Assembly: GCF_002906155.1 (NCBI RefSeq) | Contig: NZ_MUJK01000014.1 | Span: forward strand, 62,001-126,000 | Length of the DNA: 64,000 nucleotides | Reading direction: 5' to 3' | Origin: Pseudomonas laurylsulfativorans | GTDB taxonomy: Bacteria > Pseudomonadota > Gammaproteobacteria > Pseudomonadales > Pseudomonadaceae | Shown: positions 54,709-63,199 of the stretch, one piece after another | How the letters are laid out: every line of letters begins with the position of its first letter | Position numbering within the stretch: position 1 is the stretch's first letter | The notes under the pieces: generated by a model | Seen by the model: only the letters and a program-made list of their open reading frames with translations | Databases searched by the model: none | Told to the model about the DNA's origin: nothing | Program-made: the position numbers and the translations under genes

Positions 54709-56028
54709 ATGTTCAACCTACATCACAAGGCTGACCTGCTGGAAATCGAACGATTCAGCTGTGCGCTGACTGAGGCCAACGCCAAGTTGGCGGCAATCAG
54801 TCGCTCAATGGCGATGATTGAATTCACCCCGGACGGCATCGTCATCGATGCCAACGAAAACTTTTGCAGTGTCATGGGTTACAGCGCCGAAGAAGTGCGC
54901 GGCAAGCATCACCGGGTCTTTTGTGAAGAGCAGTATTACCGCAGCGATGACTACACCAAATTGTGGCGCGACCTGGCGCGGGGCGAGCCGCTGAGCGGGA
55001 CCTTTTTGCGCTTGCACAAAAGCGGCCGGGAGATCTGGCTTGAAGCCAGCTACATGCCAGTGCTGGGTCCCGACCGACAAGTAAAAAGCGTGATCAAGGT
55101 CGCCACCGACATCACCGCCCGGGTCAACAAGGAGCACGAAAACGAAGCCCGGCTCGCCGCGATCGGCCGCTCCATGGCCGTGATCGAATTCACCCCCGAA
55201 GGCAAGGTCATCAGTGCCAACGAAAACTTCCTGAAAACCATGCAGTACTCGCTCAACGAAGTGGTGGGGCAGCATCACAGCCTGTTCTGCCACCGTGCCG
55301 AAGCCGAGTCCCAGAACTACCGGAATTTCTGGGCGTCGCTCAACCGCGGCGAATATCACTCCCATCGTTTCGAGCGCAGAAACAAACAGGGACAGACGGT
55401 ATTTCTAGAAGCGTCATATAACCCGTTGTTCGACGCCAAGGGCCGATTGTACAAAGTGGTCAAGTTTGCCAGCGACATCACTCACCAGATGACCACCCTG
55501 CAAACCGCCGCTGAATCGGCCCACAGCACTTCGGTGCAAAACGACGTCTGTGCACGCAAAGGTTCCGAGGTGGTGCAGCAGACAGTGCAGATCATCCAGG
55601 ACATTTCCAAAGACCTGAACGAAGCGGCGCTGAGCATCGATGCCGTGAGCAAGCAGTCCGACATCATCGGCACCATCGTGCAGACCATCCGCGGCATTGC
55701 CGATCAGACCAACCTGCTGGCGCTCAACGCCGCGATCGAAGCGGCCCGCGCTGGCGAGCACGGGCGCGGATTCGCGGTAGTGGCCGATGAAGTGCGCAGC
55801 CTCGCGGCACGCACCAGTCAGGCGACGCTGGAGATTGTCGAAGTGGTGCGCAAGAACCACGACTTGTCGCTGAGCGCGGTGTCTAGCATGCAATCAAGTT
55901 TGAGCCGAACCGGCCTCGGCGTAGAGCTGGCGAACGAGGCAGGGGAGGTGATCCTGGAAATCCAGCAGGGCTCGCGCCACGTGGTGGATGCGATCAGTCA
56001 GTTCAACTCGACCTTGCAATTGAACTAA
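54709..56028 (+). CDS. Soluble PAS-PAS chemoreceptor, BdlA-like
   Basis: A 439-residue cytoplasmic receptor with no membrane helices. PAS 1 spans about residues 28-140 (MIEFTPDGIVIDANENFCSV) and PAS 2 about 150-262 (VIEFTPEGKVISANENFL). The signalling hairpin follows, with the tip DQTNLLALNAAIEAARAGE. It is the architecture of BdlA, which in P. aeruginosa links environmental cues to biofilm dispersal. The hairpin is short. No methylation partner gene is nearby. Confidence 0.92.
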   Translation: MFNLHHKADLLEIERFSCALTEANAKLAAISRSMAMIEFTPDGIVIDANENFCSVMGYSAEEVRGKHHRVFCEEQYYRSDDYTKLWRDLARGEPLSGTFLRLHKSGREIWLEASYMPVLGPDRQVKSVIKVATDITARVNKEHENEARLAAIGRSMAVIEFTPEGKVISANENFLKTMQYSLNEVVGQHHSLFCHRAEAESQNYRNFWASLNRGEYHSHRFERRNKQGQTVFLEASYNPLFDAKGRLYKVVKFASDITHQMTTLQTAAESAHSTSVQNDVCARKGSEVVQQTVQIIQDISKDLNEAALSIDAVSKQSDIIGTIVQTIRGIADQTNLLALNAAIEAARAGEHGRGFAVVADEVRSLAARTSQATLEIVEVVRKNHDLSLSAVSSMQSSLSRTGLGVELANEAGEVILEIQQGSRHVVDAISQFNSTLQLN

Positions 56029-56040
56029 GCAGGGCAACTT

Positions 56041-56139
56041 GTAGGAGTGAGCTTGCTCGCGATGGACGTCAACGATAACGCGTGAAGGCTGGTTGAACGC
56101 GGTGTTCTCAGGTCCTTCGCGAGCAAGCTCGCTCCTACA
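56041..56139. repeat. REPIN
   Basis: GTAGGAGTGAGCTTGCTCGC at 56041 with an inverted arm ending at 56139. The spacer GATGGACGTCAACGATAACG is shared with other copies. Confidence 0.92.
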
Positions 56140-56166
56140 AAAAACAGCGCGGCATTTTTCGGCTCC

Positions 56167-56805
56167 TCAAGGCAAGCCGTTGCAGCAATGCTTCAGGAAC
56201 CCCTGGTGTTGCGCCAGGCGTTTGAAATAGTCATCGACGGCGGGGTAGTCCGGACGCTCGATCGGGGTCATCAGCCAGCGGTTGACGGACAGGCCGATGA
56301 CAACGTCGGCCAGGGTAAACCGTGGCCCGGCGACATACGCCTTGGTGGTTGCGAGTTGATGTTCGAGGATGCCCATCTTCTGGTTCCAGCCGCGGACACC
56401 GACCTCGAGGCTATGCGGGTCCTGGAATTCCGGGTCCTTGCGCACCAGTGCCATGAACGGGTATCTCCAGGACGGATTGAGCTCGGTGGCTTGCCAATCC
56501 ATCCACTGCTCCACCCGGGCGCGGGCGGCTGGTTCGGTCGGCAGTAGCTCGGCATGATGGTGATGGTGTTTGCCCACCAGGTAGCGGCAGATGGTATTGG
56601 ACTCCCACAACACACCCGCTTCATCGATGATCACCGGCACCAGGGCGTTGGGGTTGAGCCTGAGAAACTCGGGGCTATGGGTGGACGCGAAGCCACTGCC
56701 CCAGTCCTCGCGTTCGTAGGTTATGCCCAGTTCCTCGCAGGTCCACAGGACTTTTCTGACGTTGATGGACGAGGCTTTGCCGAGAATTTTCAGTACATGT
56801 TCCAT
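56167..56805 (-). CDS. Glutathione S-transferase family protein
   Basis: A 212-residue GST. LGKASSINVRKVLWTCEELG forms the first beta-alpha unit, NPNALVPVIIDEAG contains the cis-proline and LWESNTICRYL binds the glutathione gamma-glutamyl group. The ATG at 56805 has GGAG upstream. A run of five histidines (residues 79-83 or so) is unusual but lies in a loop. It is a single gene. Confidence 0.9.
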   Translation of the reverse strand: MEHVLKILGKASSINVRKVLWTCEELGITYEREDWGSGFASTHSPEFLRLNPNALVPVIIDEAGVLWESNTICRYLVGKHHHHHAELLPTEPAARARVEQWMDWQATELNPSWRYPFMALVRKDPEFQDPHSLEVGVRGWNQKMGILEHQLATTKAYVAGPRFTLADVVIGLSVNRWLMTPIERPDYPAVDDYFKRLAQHQGFLKHCCNGLP

Positions 56806-57084
56806 GGTCTTCTCCAGCGAGAATGGCTTACAGGCAATTGTAGGTGGTGGCATGTAGGAAGGCGCCTTAGGAAAGCGGCTTCAGATGAGTTTCGCAGGTT
56901 ACAGTTTCTTGCACCCTTGCCTACAACTACGCCAGAATCCGCCGACTTGTGCGCCTGGTATCCGGACTCTATCGTTCCGTGTCGCTGCAAATTCAGCGAT
57001 CGGGTCTAGCAGCCTGGATACTTTAGGCGCATAGCGTCCACCACTCGTGAGCAGGTGTTTTTTATATCTGTTAGCTCATGTTAT
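56806..57084. other. Region before the structured leader
   Basis: This 279-nt stretch holds no gene. It contains a small hairpin TCGCTG-N6-CAGCGA (56982-56999) and a GTCTAGCAGC decamer at 57004 that recurs at 57171, on the other side of the structured RNA. A promoter for the DUF6124-like gene probably lies near 57040-57080, where the sequence turns T-rich. Confidence 0.4.
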
Positions 57085-57159
57085 GGCGGCTGTGCGCGGG
57101 AAGACCTTCGGGTCTACCGGGTTCTAGAGTCCTGGTCTGCTAGCCCGCGCACGGCTGCC
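57085..57159 (+). ncRNA. Structured leader RNA (three-way junction) of the DUF6124-like gene
   Basis: Arms 57085-57100 and 57144-57159 pair over 16 bp with two G-U wobbles. Within lie hairpin 1 (AGACC-TTCG-GGTCT, 57102-57115, closed by the very stable cUUCGg loop) and hairpin 2 (57116-57136, 6 bp with one wobble, 9-nt loop 57122-57130). The loop of hairpin 2 can pair over 9 nt with 57200-57208, which covers most of the AGGAG ribosome site at 57205-57209. It looks like a cis-regulatory RNA. No experimental class was recognised. Confidence 0.65.
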
Positions 57160-57216
57160 ACCTTATTTTCGTCTAGCAGCGAATCGTGGCAGCTCCATCA
57201 CTCTAGGAGCATCACC

Positions 57217-57465
57217 ATGTTCAAACCCACGCCCAACCCCCCACGCAATCCCAGCCCAATGTTCTCCATCTCACCCGGCATCAATAACGAAACGCTGTTG
57301 GCGCACGCCTGCGAATCACTGGCCTCGGCGAGTGTGATGACCAATGACTTTGCGACTTTTCTGGAAGGCAGTCAGCGCAACACGGCACTGGCGATTGCAC
57401 AGATCATCATGCTGGCGGAACTGGCGGTGAATCGGGTGCTGGATAACCTTGATCCGCAGGATTGA
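57217..57465 (+). CDS. DUF6124 (DUF3077)-like small protein
   Basis: An 82-residue protein that begins MFKPTPNPPRNPSPMFSISP and continues with helical, alanine-rich sequence (LAHACESLASASVMTNDF). The proline-rich MFKPTPNPP start is the signature I know from the Pseudomonas DUF6124/DUF3077 group, whose function is unknown. AGGAG lies 7 nt before the ATG at 57217. An in-frame reading from 57055 runs through the structured RNA and was rejected. Its translation may be gated by that RNA. Confidence 0.78.
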   Translation: MFKPTPNPPRNPSPMFSISPGINNETLLAHACESLASASVMTNDFATFLEGSQRNTALAIAQIIMLAELAVNRVLDNLDPQD

Positions 57466-57475
57466 TCGTCGAACC

Positions 57476-57590
57476 TGTGGCGAGGGAGTTTGCTCCCGCT
57501 CGAGTGCGAAGCACTCCCAATATGAATGGATGCGTTCTATCCGCATTGCGACGGCTGCGCCGCCGAACGGGGGCAAGCTCCCTCGCCACA
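57476..57590. repeat. REPIN of the second family, last in the window
   Basis: TGTGGCGAGGGAGTTTGCTC at 57476 pairs with GGGGCAAGCTCCCTCGCCAC, ending at 57590. No REP sequence was seen to the right of it. Confidence 0.9.
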
Positions 57591-57614
57591 ATAGGGGCTG
57601 TATTGGAGGATCAA

Positions 57615-58502
57615 CTACGGTGTTGCGATTTTCGTCGAACTAATCAGGTCTTTGACTACAGTTGACTGATTTGTCTTTCGCGTGGCCAATCCAAGTATCG
57701 CCTTCGGCCACTCAAGCCGAAGTGCTCTGTATTGCAGGTCAGCGCGTTGAATTCGCTGCATCGATGCGGGTACCACTGCAATACCCATCCCGGCAGATAC
57801 CAGATTCACAGCGGATGATAGTTGGGGTGCCTGCTGACGGATGGTCGGATTGAAGCCAGATTGCCGGCAAGCGGTCACGATATCCGCACTCAGCCCATAA
57901 CCGGATTTTCGCGAATACAGGATGAAGTTTTCCTGCCGTAAATCAGCAAGCGACAGACGCTTGCGTGACGTTAATGGGTGGCCGTCAGGCAGGACAACAA
58001 TAAGTGGCTCTTCGGATAAGGTGATGAAGTCAATGTCGCCGTCCATAGCAAACGGAGGCCTGACAAACGCAGCGTCAATTTCTCCACGGCCGAGCCTGGC
58101 AATAAGCGATTCGCTATCGTTCTCCTCAAGGTTTACCTCCACCTTGGGGTGCTGTCGCTGGTAACGGCTGATCAAACCGGTGACGGTATCGTTGAACGAA
58201 GCGGACTCGGTGAATCCCAGGTTCAACGAACCGACCTCTCCTCGTGCGGCGCGCCGCGCATTTTTTTGGGCGTCTTCGGCACGCGCAAGAATATCTTGTG
58301 CCGATACCAGGAATACCCTGCCAGCATCACTGAGTACGACGCCGCGTCCTATCCGGTGGAAAAGTGGGGTGCCAATTTCATCCTCCAAATCACGTATTTG
58401 CTGCCCAAGCGGGGGTTGGGCGATCCCAAGTTGTTCGGCGGCTCGTGTGAAGTTCTCCGCTTGGGCCGTAACGACGAAATAACGTAGATGCCTGAGTTCC
58501 AA
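57615..58502 (-). CDS. LysR-family transcriptional regulator
   Basis: A 295-residue regulator with the helix-turn-helix FTRAAEQLGIAQPPLGQQI and a C-terminal co-inducer domain of the BenM/CatM-like group. It is divergent from the lyase-transporter pair. Two CCAAAGATAC direct repeats and a CTAAT-N16-ATTAG dyad in the gap are candidate binding sites. Base composition is lower in GC than the core genes to the left. Confidence 0.92.
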   Translation of the reverse strand: MELRHLRYFVVTAQAENFTRAAEQLGIAQPPLGQQIRDLEDEIGTPLFHRIGRGVVLSDAGRVFLVSAQDILARAEDAQKNARRAARGEVGSLNLGFTESASFNDTVTGLISRYQRQHPKVEVNLEENDSESLIARLGRGEIDAAFVRPPFAMDGDIDFITLSEEPLIVVLPDGHPLTSRKRLSLADLRQENFILYSRKSGYGLSADIVTACRQSGFNPTIRQQAPQLSSAVNLVSAGMGIAVVPASMQRIQRADLQYRALRLEWPKAILGLATRKTNQSTVVKDLISSTKIATP

Positions 58503-58511
58503 TTAGGACTC

Positions 58512-58590
58512 CAAAGATACTAATTCTGTATATTCTAAATATTAGACATTTTGTTTTTGTGGCGCCATGCTTCTTCTGGACCAAAGATAC
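58512..58590. promoter_or_regulatory. Candidate LysR operator region
   Basis: Direct repeats CCAAAGATAC occur at 58512-58521 and 58581-58590. Between them is the inverted repeat CTAAT (58521-58525) and ATTAG (58542-58546). The gap is only 139 nt, between the LysR gene and the lyase gene. Sites are inferred from repetition only. Confidence 0.45.
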
Positions 58591-58641
58591 CGTCAGTGGT
58601 CGGTCATAACGCTGACGGTCCGAGATTCAGGAGCGCTTCAT

Positions 58642-59493
58642 ATGAAACCAACTCGACAATTACGTGAAAAACTATCCTTAGGCTCTTCCGTGATAGCACC
58701 CGGCGCCTATGACGGTATTTCCGCTCGACTAGTTGCCATGGCGGGTTTTGACGCGGTCTATGCCAGCGGTGGCGCGATTGCGCGTGCTACTGGATATCCA
58801 GACATCGGTCTACTGAGCTTCAGTGAAGTATTGGAACGGATCGAGAAAATTGTCGAGGCCAGTGACCTGCCGGTGATTGCAGATGCCGATACTGGATTTG
58901 GGGGATCAGCCAATGTTCAGCGCACGGTTCGAGCTCTAGAGCGTGCTGGCGTCGCCGCTTTTCACCTTGAGGATCAATCGTTTCCCAAACGCTGCGGTCA
59001 TCTGGATGACAAAAAGCTAATAGACGTAGGTGAGATGTGCCGGAAAATTCGGATTGCCCGCCATACGCTGATTGATCAGGACTGCATGATCATTGCCCGT
59101 ACCGATGCAATTGCAACAGAAGGTTTTGAGTCAGCGTTAACCCGGGCCGAACAATATGTGAAGGCAGGGGCAGATATGATTTTCGTGGAAGCCCCGGAGA
59201 CACTGGATCAAATTCGCACGATTGCCCAACGCATCCCAGGACCAAAGCTGATGAACATGTTTTATGGCGCAAAGACTCCCTTGATGCCCATTGAAGAGCT
59301 GTCCTCCCTTGGCTACCAGCTCGTCATTATTCCTTCGGATATGCAGCGTGCTGCGATATACGCCATGCAAATCGTTTTGGCTGAAATCAAGCGCTCAGGG
59401 GATAGCAGCGCTATGGCGGCGCAATTGACGAGTTTCGAGGAGCGCGAAAAAATCGTTCAGACCAGCCGGTATCTTGCCTTGGACTTGTTGTAA
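58642..59493 (+). CDS. Isocitrate lyase/PEP mutase superfamily lyase
   Basis: A 283-residue TIM-barrel enzyme. Metal ligands lie in DADTGFGG (Asp81, Asp83), and the gate loop KRCGH has the catalytic Cys118 that marks C-C lyases such as methylisocitrate and dimethylmalate lyase, rather than PEP mutase or oxaloacetate decarboxylase. The ATG at 58642 has AGGAG upstream. It is followed by a dicarboxylate-type transporter gene, so it probably cleaves a substituted malate or citrate-like acid taken up by it. Confidence 0.88.
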   Translation: MKPTRQLREKLSLGSSVIAPGAYDGISARLVAMAGFDAVYASGGAIARATGYPDIGLLSFSEVLERIEKIVEASDLPVIADADTGFGGSANVQRTVRALERAGVAAFHLEDQSFPKRCGHLDDKKLIDVGEMCRKIRIARHTLIDQDCMIIARTDAIATEGFESALTRAEQYVKAGADMIFVEAPETLDQIRTIAQRIPGPKLMNMFYGAKTPLMPIEELSSLGYQLVIIPSDMQRAAIYAMQIVLAEIKRSGDSSAMAAQLTSFEEREKIVQTSRYLALDLL

Positions 59494-59572
59494 ATCCTGC
59501 TATGCGGTCGGACTGCAGGAACTGAGTTGAGTTAAGAAAAAAAACCGAATCTGCGAAACATAGGAAAGCAGC

Positions 59573-60868
59573 ATGGATGTGCAACTCATTACAGTGGCCG
59601 GTTTGGTAGCTGTGACAATCGCGCTGTGGGCAACGCGTAGACTTCCAGAGTACTTGACTGCACTTTTGTTCTTCGCGTTCGCGATGATTCTCCATGTCGC
59701 TCCCGCCCCCTTGATCTTCTCTGGGTTTACCTCCGCCGCATTCTGGCTCGTTATCAGTGGCTATGTCATCGGAATCGCTATTCGAAAGACTGGATTGGCC
59801 TCTCGATGTGCGAGGGTACTCGCGGTCCATCTTTCCGGCTCATATCCGCAAATGGTCGCTGGCATTGTCGGCCTCACTTACGTGCTGGCTTTTGTTATGC
59901 CTTCTAACATGGGGCGTATTGCACTTCTGATGCCGATTGTCCTGGCGCTTGCTGATCGAGTGGGGTTCGGGGAGAACCGTGCAGGGCGTATAGGTCTTTC
60001 ACTCGCTGTCGGCTTTGGAACCTTCCAGCTTTCGGCATCCATTCTGCCTGCGAATGTTCCTAATCTTGTCATGGCGGGGGCGATCGATACCACGTACGGA
60101 CTGCAGTTATCCTATCTGCCCTATCTGATACTGCACGCGCCAGTACTTGGAATTCTGAAGGGACTTGCACTATGTGCATGTGTCGTCTGGTTGTTTCCAG
60201 ATAAAGCGGAAAAAAGCATTGAGGTGGAACCAGCTCGCCCTTTGAGTTCTGAGGAGAAGAGACTGGGCATTCTTCTTTTGATCACTCTGGGACTCTGGCT
60301 TACCGACTCCTTGCACGGTATTTCCCCGGCATGGGTCGGTCTCGTGGCAGCTTGCCTATGCCTCCTTCCCCGAATCGGCTTTGTATCCAGCGACGAGTTT
60401 GGTCAAGAGGTAAATCATCGGACCGCGGTCTATGTCGCAGCAATCCTTGGACTCGCCGCACTTGTAGGGCAGAGCGGACTCGGAACGTTAATAGGCAATG
60501 AAGTTCTCGCCATTGCACCGTTGGATCCGGACTCACCGTTTCTCAGTTACACCTCAATCGTAGGTCTTTCAACGCTGCTGAACTTCGTGGTTACAGCGAA
60601 CGGAGTTCCAGCGCTATTTACTCCCTTGGCACAGTCGTTAGCCACTGCATCCGGGTTATCGTTACTTAGCGTTCTGATGATTCAGGTCATCGGATTTGCA
60701 ACGCCGATTCTACCTTACCAAGCCTCTCCGATTGTTCTTGCTATTGAAATGGGAAGAATCCCCTTCATGGCAGCGTTACGACTGAGTCTTGCGCTTGCAT
60801 TCATTACGTTTGTTGTATTGGTTCCCATGAATTACGGATGGTTCGTCTTTCTGGGTTGGTTACCGTGA
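59573..60868 (+). CDS. DASS/SLC13 family anion transporter
   Basis: A 431-residue membrane protein with about 10-12 hydrophobic segments and the two halves of the family. The substrate-and-sodium motifs appear as MPSNMGRIALLMPI in the first half and TANGVPALFTPLAQ in the second, in place of the usual SNT motifs. It probably imports a dicarboxylate or related anion. It is co-directional with the lyase gene and lies 79 nt behind it. Confidence 0.85.
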   Translation: MDVQLITVAGLVAVTIALWATRRLPEYLTALLFFAFAMILHVAPAPLIFSGFTSAAFWLVISGYVIGIAIRKTGLASRCARVLAVHLSGSYPQMVAGIVGLTYVLAFVMPSNMGRIALLMPIVLALADRVGFGENRAGRIGLSLAVGFGTFQLSASILPANVPNLVMAGAIDTTYGLQLSYLPYLILHAPVLGILKGLALCACVVWLFPDKAEKSIEVEPARPLSSEEKRLGILLLITLGLWLTDSLHGISPAWVGLVAACLCLLPRIGFVSSDEFGQEVNHRTAVYVAAILGLAALVGQSGLGTLIGNEVLAIAPLDPDSPFLSYTSIVGLSTLLNFVVTANGVPALFTPLAQSLATASGLSLLSVLMIQVIGFATPILPYQASPIVLAIEMGRIPFMAALRLSLALAFITFVVLVPMNYGWFVFLGWLP

Positions 60869-60891
60869 TCCTGTCGTTTGCTTGAAGTGCA

Positions 60892-61281
60892 TCACACGTT
60901 AACCGAATAACCAAAGTCGATCTCGCTAGCGGGGACACCGCCCTGCATTCCCCAGTTTTCCGCATCGTGCTCATCGAGCAGGATGAGTACCGAAGAGGGT
61001 GCAATAGCCAACAGCTCCGCAAGCGAGTTGCTCAGCTCCATATAGAGTTTGCGTTTTGTCGCCAGCGTACGGCCTTTGAACACAGTGATACTCACCTGTA
61101 AATACTCCGGCTTATCACCGGGAGCGCGAAAATCTTCCTCGCGATAGTGTTCGTAACGGGCTTGTAGTTCTTCATCGCTGACCCCAAAGGCCCGTTTCAG
61201 GCATCGATAAGTTGTCTCGATGACCTCGCGTCGGATGCCCTGGGGGCGATTGACCGGATCTTCAACTCGTACGATTGGCAT
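60892..61281 (-). CDS. Tautomerase-superfamily protein (MSAD-like)
   Basis: A 129-residue protein. With the start at 61281 it begins Met-Pro-Ile-Val-Arg-Val, giving the N-terminal catalytic proline of the tautomerase superfamily. Length and the C-terminal DEHDAENWG resemble malonate semialdehyde decarboxylase, but only one arginine (Arg70) is present where that enzyme has two. An ATG 12 nt upstream (61293) overlaps the previous stop and would bury the proline. The reaction is unknown. It is the last gene of the four-gene operon. Confidence 0.8.
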   Translation of the reverse strand: MPIVRVEDPVNRPQGIRREVIETTYRCLKRAFGVSDEELQARYEHYREEDFRAPGDKPEYLQVSITVFKGRTLATKRKLYMELSNSLAELLAIAPSSVLILLDEHDAENWGMQGGVPASEIDFGYSVNV

Positions 61282-61289
61282 AGGAAAAC

Positions 61290-61904
61290 TCATGAAAGGT
61301 GAAGAAATGAGGAGAACTCAAGAAGTTGCTCATGGACGACTTTGTGTTGTTCCACCAGCCAGTTCAGGGCGGATACCTGGTCTTGCGATGGTTTGTCTTG
61401 AGACAACTTGAAGCGGCCTTCGACGGTTTCTGGGTGTATGGAAAGTCCGAGGATGTGGGGCAGGTTCCGTATAACTCTCGGGTCTTGAGTGTCGACACGA
61501 TACTCGCAACCGTCGGGTGCGAACCGTTGTGCGCTTTGCATAAGAATGTCGAGGTTTTCGGTTTCGTTGTCGATCACTTCGATGTCTGCCTGTATATGGA
61601 CCGCCAGGTAGTTCCAGGTAGGCAATTGCGTATTGCGGTAGGCTTCTGGCGGGATGTAACTCGATGGCCCGATAAAGGCGATGTGGCACTTCAACGATGC
61701 CGCCTCCCTGAACTGGGGGTTGCGTCGATCCACATGGCCAAACAGCGTCCCATCCGGATTGCGCAATAAAGGGATATGGCTGCTGTGAAAGTTGCCGCCC
61801 GTCTGGGACGTAATCAGCGCCAATGGAAACGTGTCGATAAAACGATTGATCAGATGCTGATCTGTACAACGATGTTCACGGTAATGGAAAGGACACTGAC
61901 TCAA
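61290..61904 (-). CDS. PaiB-like FMN-binding protein
   Basis: A 204-residue protein of the PaiB / FMN-binding negative transcriptional regulator family, a split-barrel flavin fold. FPLALITSQTGG, HIPLLRNPDGTLFGHVDRRN and LPTWNYLAVHI are family motifs. Its start overlaps the FAD oxidoreductase stop (ATGA), and its own stop overlaps an ATG of the tautomerase gene. It may be a flavin-using enzyme rather than a regulator. Confidence 0.88.
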   Translation of the reverse strand: MSQCPFHYREHRCTDQHLINRFIDTFPLALITSQTGGNFHSSHIPLLRNPDGTLFGHVDRRNPQFREAASLKCHIAFIGPSSYIPPEAYRNTQLPTWNYLAVHIQADIEVIDNETENLDILMQSAQRFAPDGCEYRVDTQDPRVIRNLPHILGLSIHPETVEGRFKLSQDKPSQDQVSALNWLVEQHKVVHEQLLEFSSFLHLS

Positions 61905-63199
61905 GAGGTGGCTCCCGATGGACTTGGACGGTTAAAAAGAGTGAATGCACGGCGGCGTTGTGTGTAGCGGTCCACGGCAATAAGCGTTTGTGCCAGCCAT
62001 CCGAGGACGTTGCCCTTGTGCCAGTAACGAGAAGAGGAGAAAGGCAACTTTAAGGCGTCTTTACCCAGCAGCCGGTCCGTCAGCGTACGGCCCATCAAAG
62101 TCGATAGTGCCAGGCCGCGGCCATTGCATCCGCTCCAGCTGATGATGCGCTCATCTGGGCTATCGACCGCTGGCATCGCGTCGTGGGTCAGCCCCACCCA
62201 GCCTGCCCATAGGTGTTCCAATTCGCCTGGAGGTTTTGCATAAATCGTATGGAGGCGCTCCTTGAGCAAGGAGCTACATTGATTGACTGATTGCACCAAC
62301 GGCAATGCAAAACACCCAGTCAGTACCCGGGATCGCTCGAGCTTGCGAAAAAACCACATGTCTTTTCGGTTGTCCGAAAAAGGCATTACACCGACGTCCG
62401 GTCCAACCTCGGTCATGTCAAATGTCGCGAGGATCAGGGCCATTGGGCTCACCGCCCGTCGAGTCATACGGCTTGCCTCGACACCATAGGCGTTTCCGGC
62501 GACCAGAACGCGATTTCCCTTGAGCTCTCCCAATGGAGTGATGATGCCCAGATGAGAGGCGTGCGGATTGATCTGCAAGGCTGGGCAGTCTTCGACAATT
62601 CGTCCTCCACGGCTGGCAACGTCGTTCGCCATGGTCTGCACCAGTGCGAAAGGGTCTACCGCTCCACCCTCTGGGTAGTACAAGCCGGCGCTATAATGCG
62701 CAGTCCCCAGATCGCTCTCCATGCGTTTACGGTTGGACATTTCCACTCTAATGCCCAGGTTTTGCCAGCCTTGGGCGATGGCCTGCAATTGCGGTGTGCA
62801 GTGGTTTGCCCATGGCTGCATCCAACCAGTCTGGTGCGACGTCGCACCAGACCAGGAAAGGACATCGCTGCCGGCGTGCTGAAGCGCACGAGCGAAATGG
62901 CCAGCACCATCCCCAAGACACTGGCGTAATGACTGCGGCGTGTGCCGGGAAGGCACTGGTACAACGAAGCCAGAATTGCGCCCGCTTGCCCCTGCGCCTA
63001 TCTGGCTCGCCTCGAGTACGGTCACCGAACACCCGGCGTCCAGAGCCTGCAAGGCAGCAGCCAGTCCGCCGATTCCAGCACCGATCACCACTACATCGCT
63101 GTCGAACGGAAGCAGTGCCGAATGCACGGTTTTACACGGCCACCCGGCTTGCCAGACCGATGGGGCGATCAATAACCGGGAAAGATTTTTCTCAGGCAT
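61901..63199 (-). CDS. FAD-dependent oxidoreductase (DadA/glycine-oxidase fold)
   Basis: A 432-residue flavoprotein. The dinucleotide motif VVVIGAGIGGLAAALQALDAG is at about residues 36-56 and ASGRNSGFVVP follows, as in DAO-fold amine and amino acid oxidases. LSTLMGRTLTDRL closes the FAD site near the end. The ATG at 63199 overlaps the stop of the upstream monooxygenase gene by 8 nt. It probably oxidises an amine made or used by that enzyme. It has no signal peptide. Confidence 0.88.
   Translation of the reverse strand: MPEKNLSRLLIAPSVWQAGWPCKTVHSALLPFDSDVVVIGAGIGGLAAALQALDAGCSVTVLEASQIGAGASGRNSGFVVPVPSRHTPQSLRQCLGDGAGHFARALQHAGSDVLSWSGATSHQTGWMQPWANHCTPQLQAIAQGWQNLGIRVEMSNRKRMESDLGTAHYSAGLYYPEGGAVDPFALVQTMANDVASRGGRIVEDCPALQINPHASHLGIITPLGELKGNRVLVAGNAYGVEASRMTRRAVSPMALILATFDMTEVGPDVGVMPFSDNRKDMWFFRKLERSRVLTGCFALPLVQSVNQCSSLLKERLHTIYAKPPGELEHLWAGWVGLTHDAMPAVDSPDERIISWSGCNGRGLALSTLMGRTLTDRLLGKDALKLPFSSSRYWHKGNVLGWLAQTLIAVDRYTQRRRAFTLFNRPSPSGATS

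Noticed and set aside
57055..57216. N-terminal extension of the DUF6124-like protein
   Set aside because: It would translate the structured leader RNA; the MFKPTPNPP start with AGGAG is the family start.
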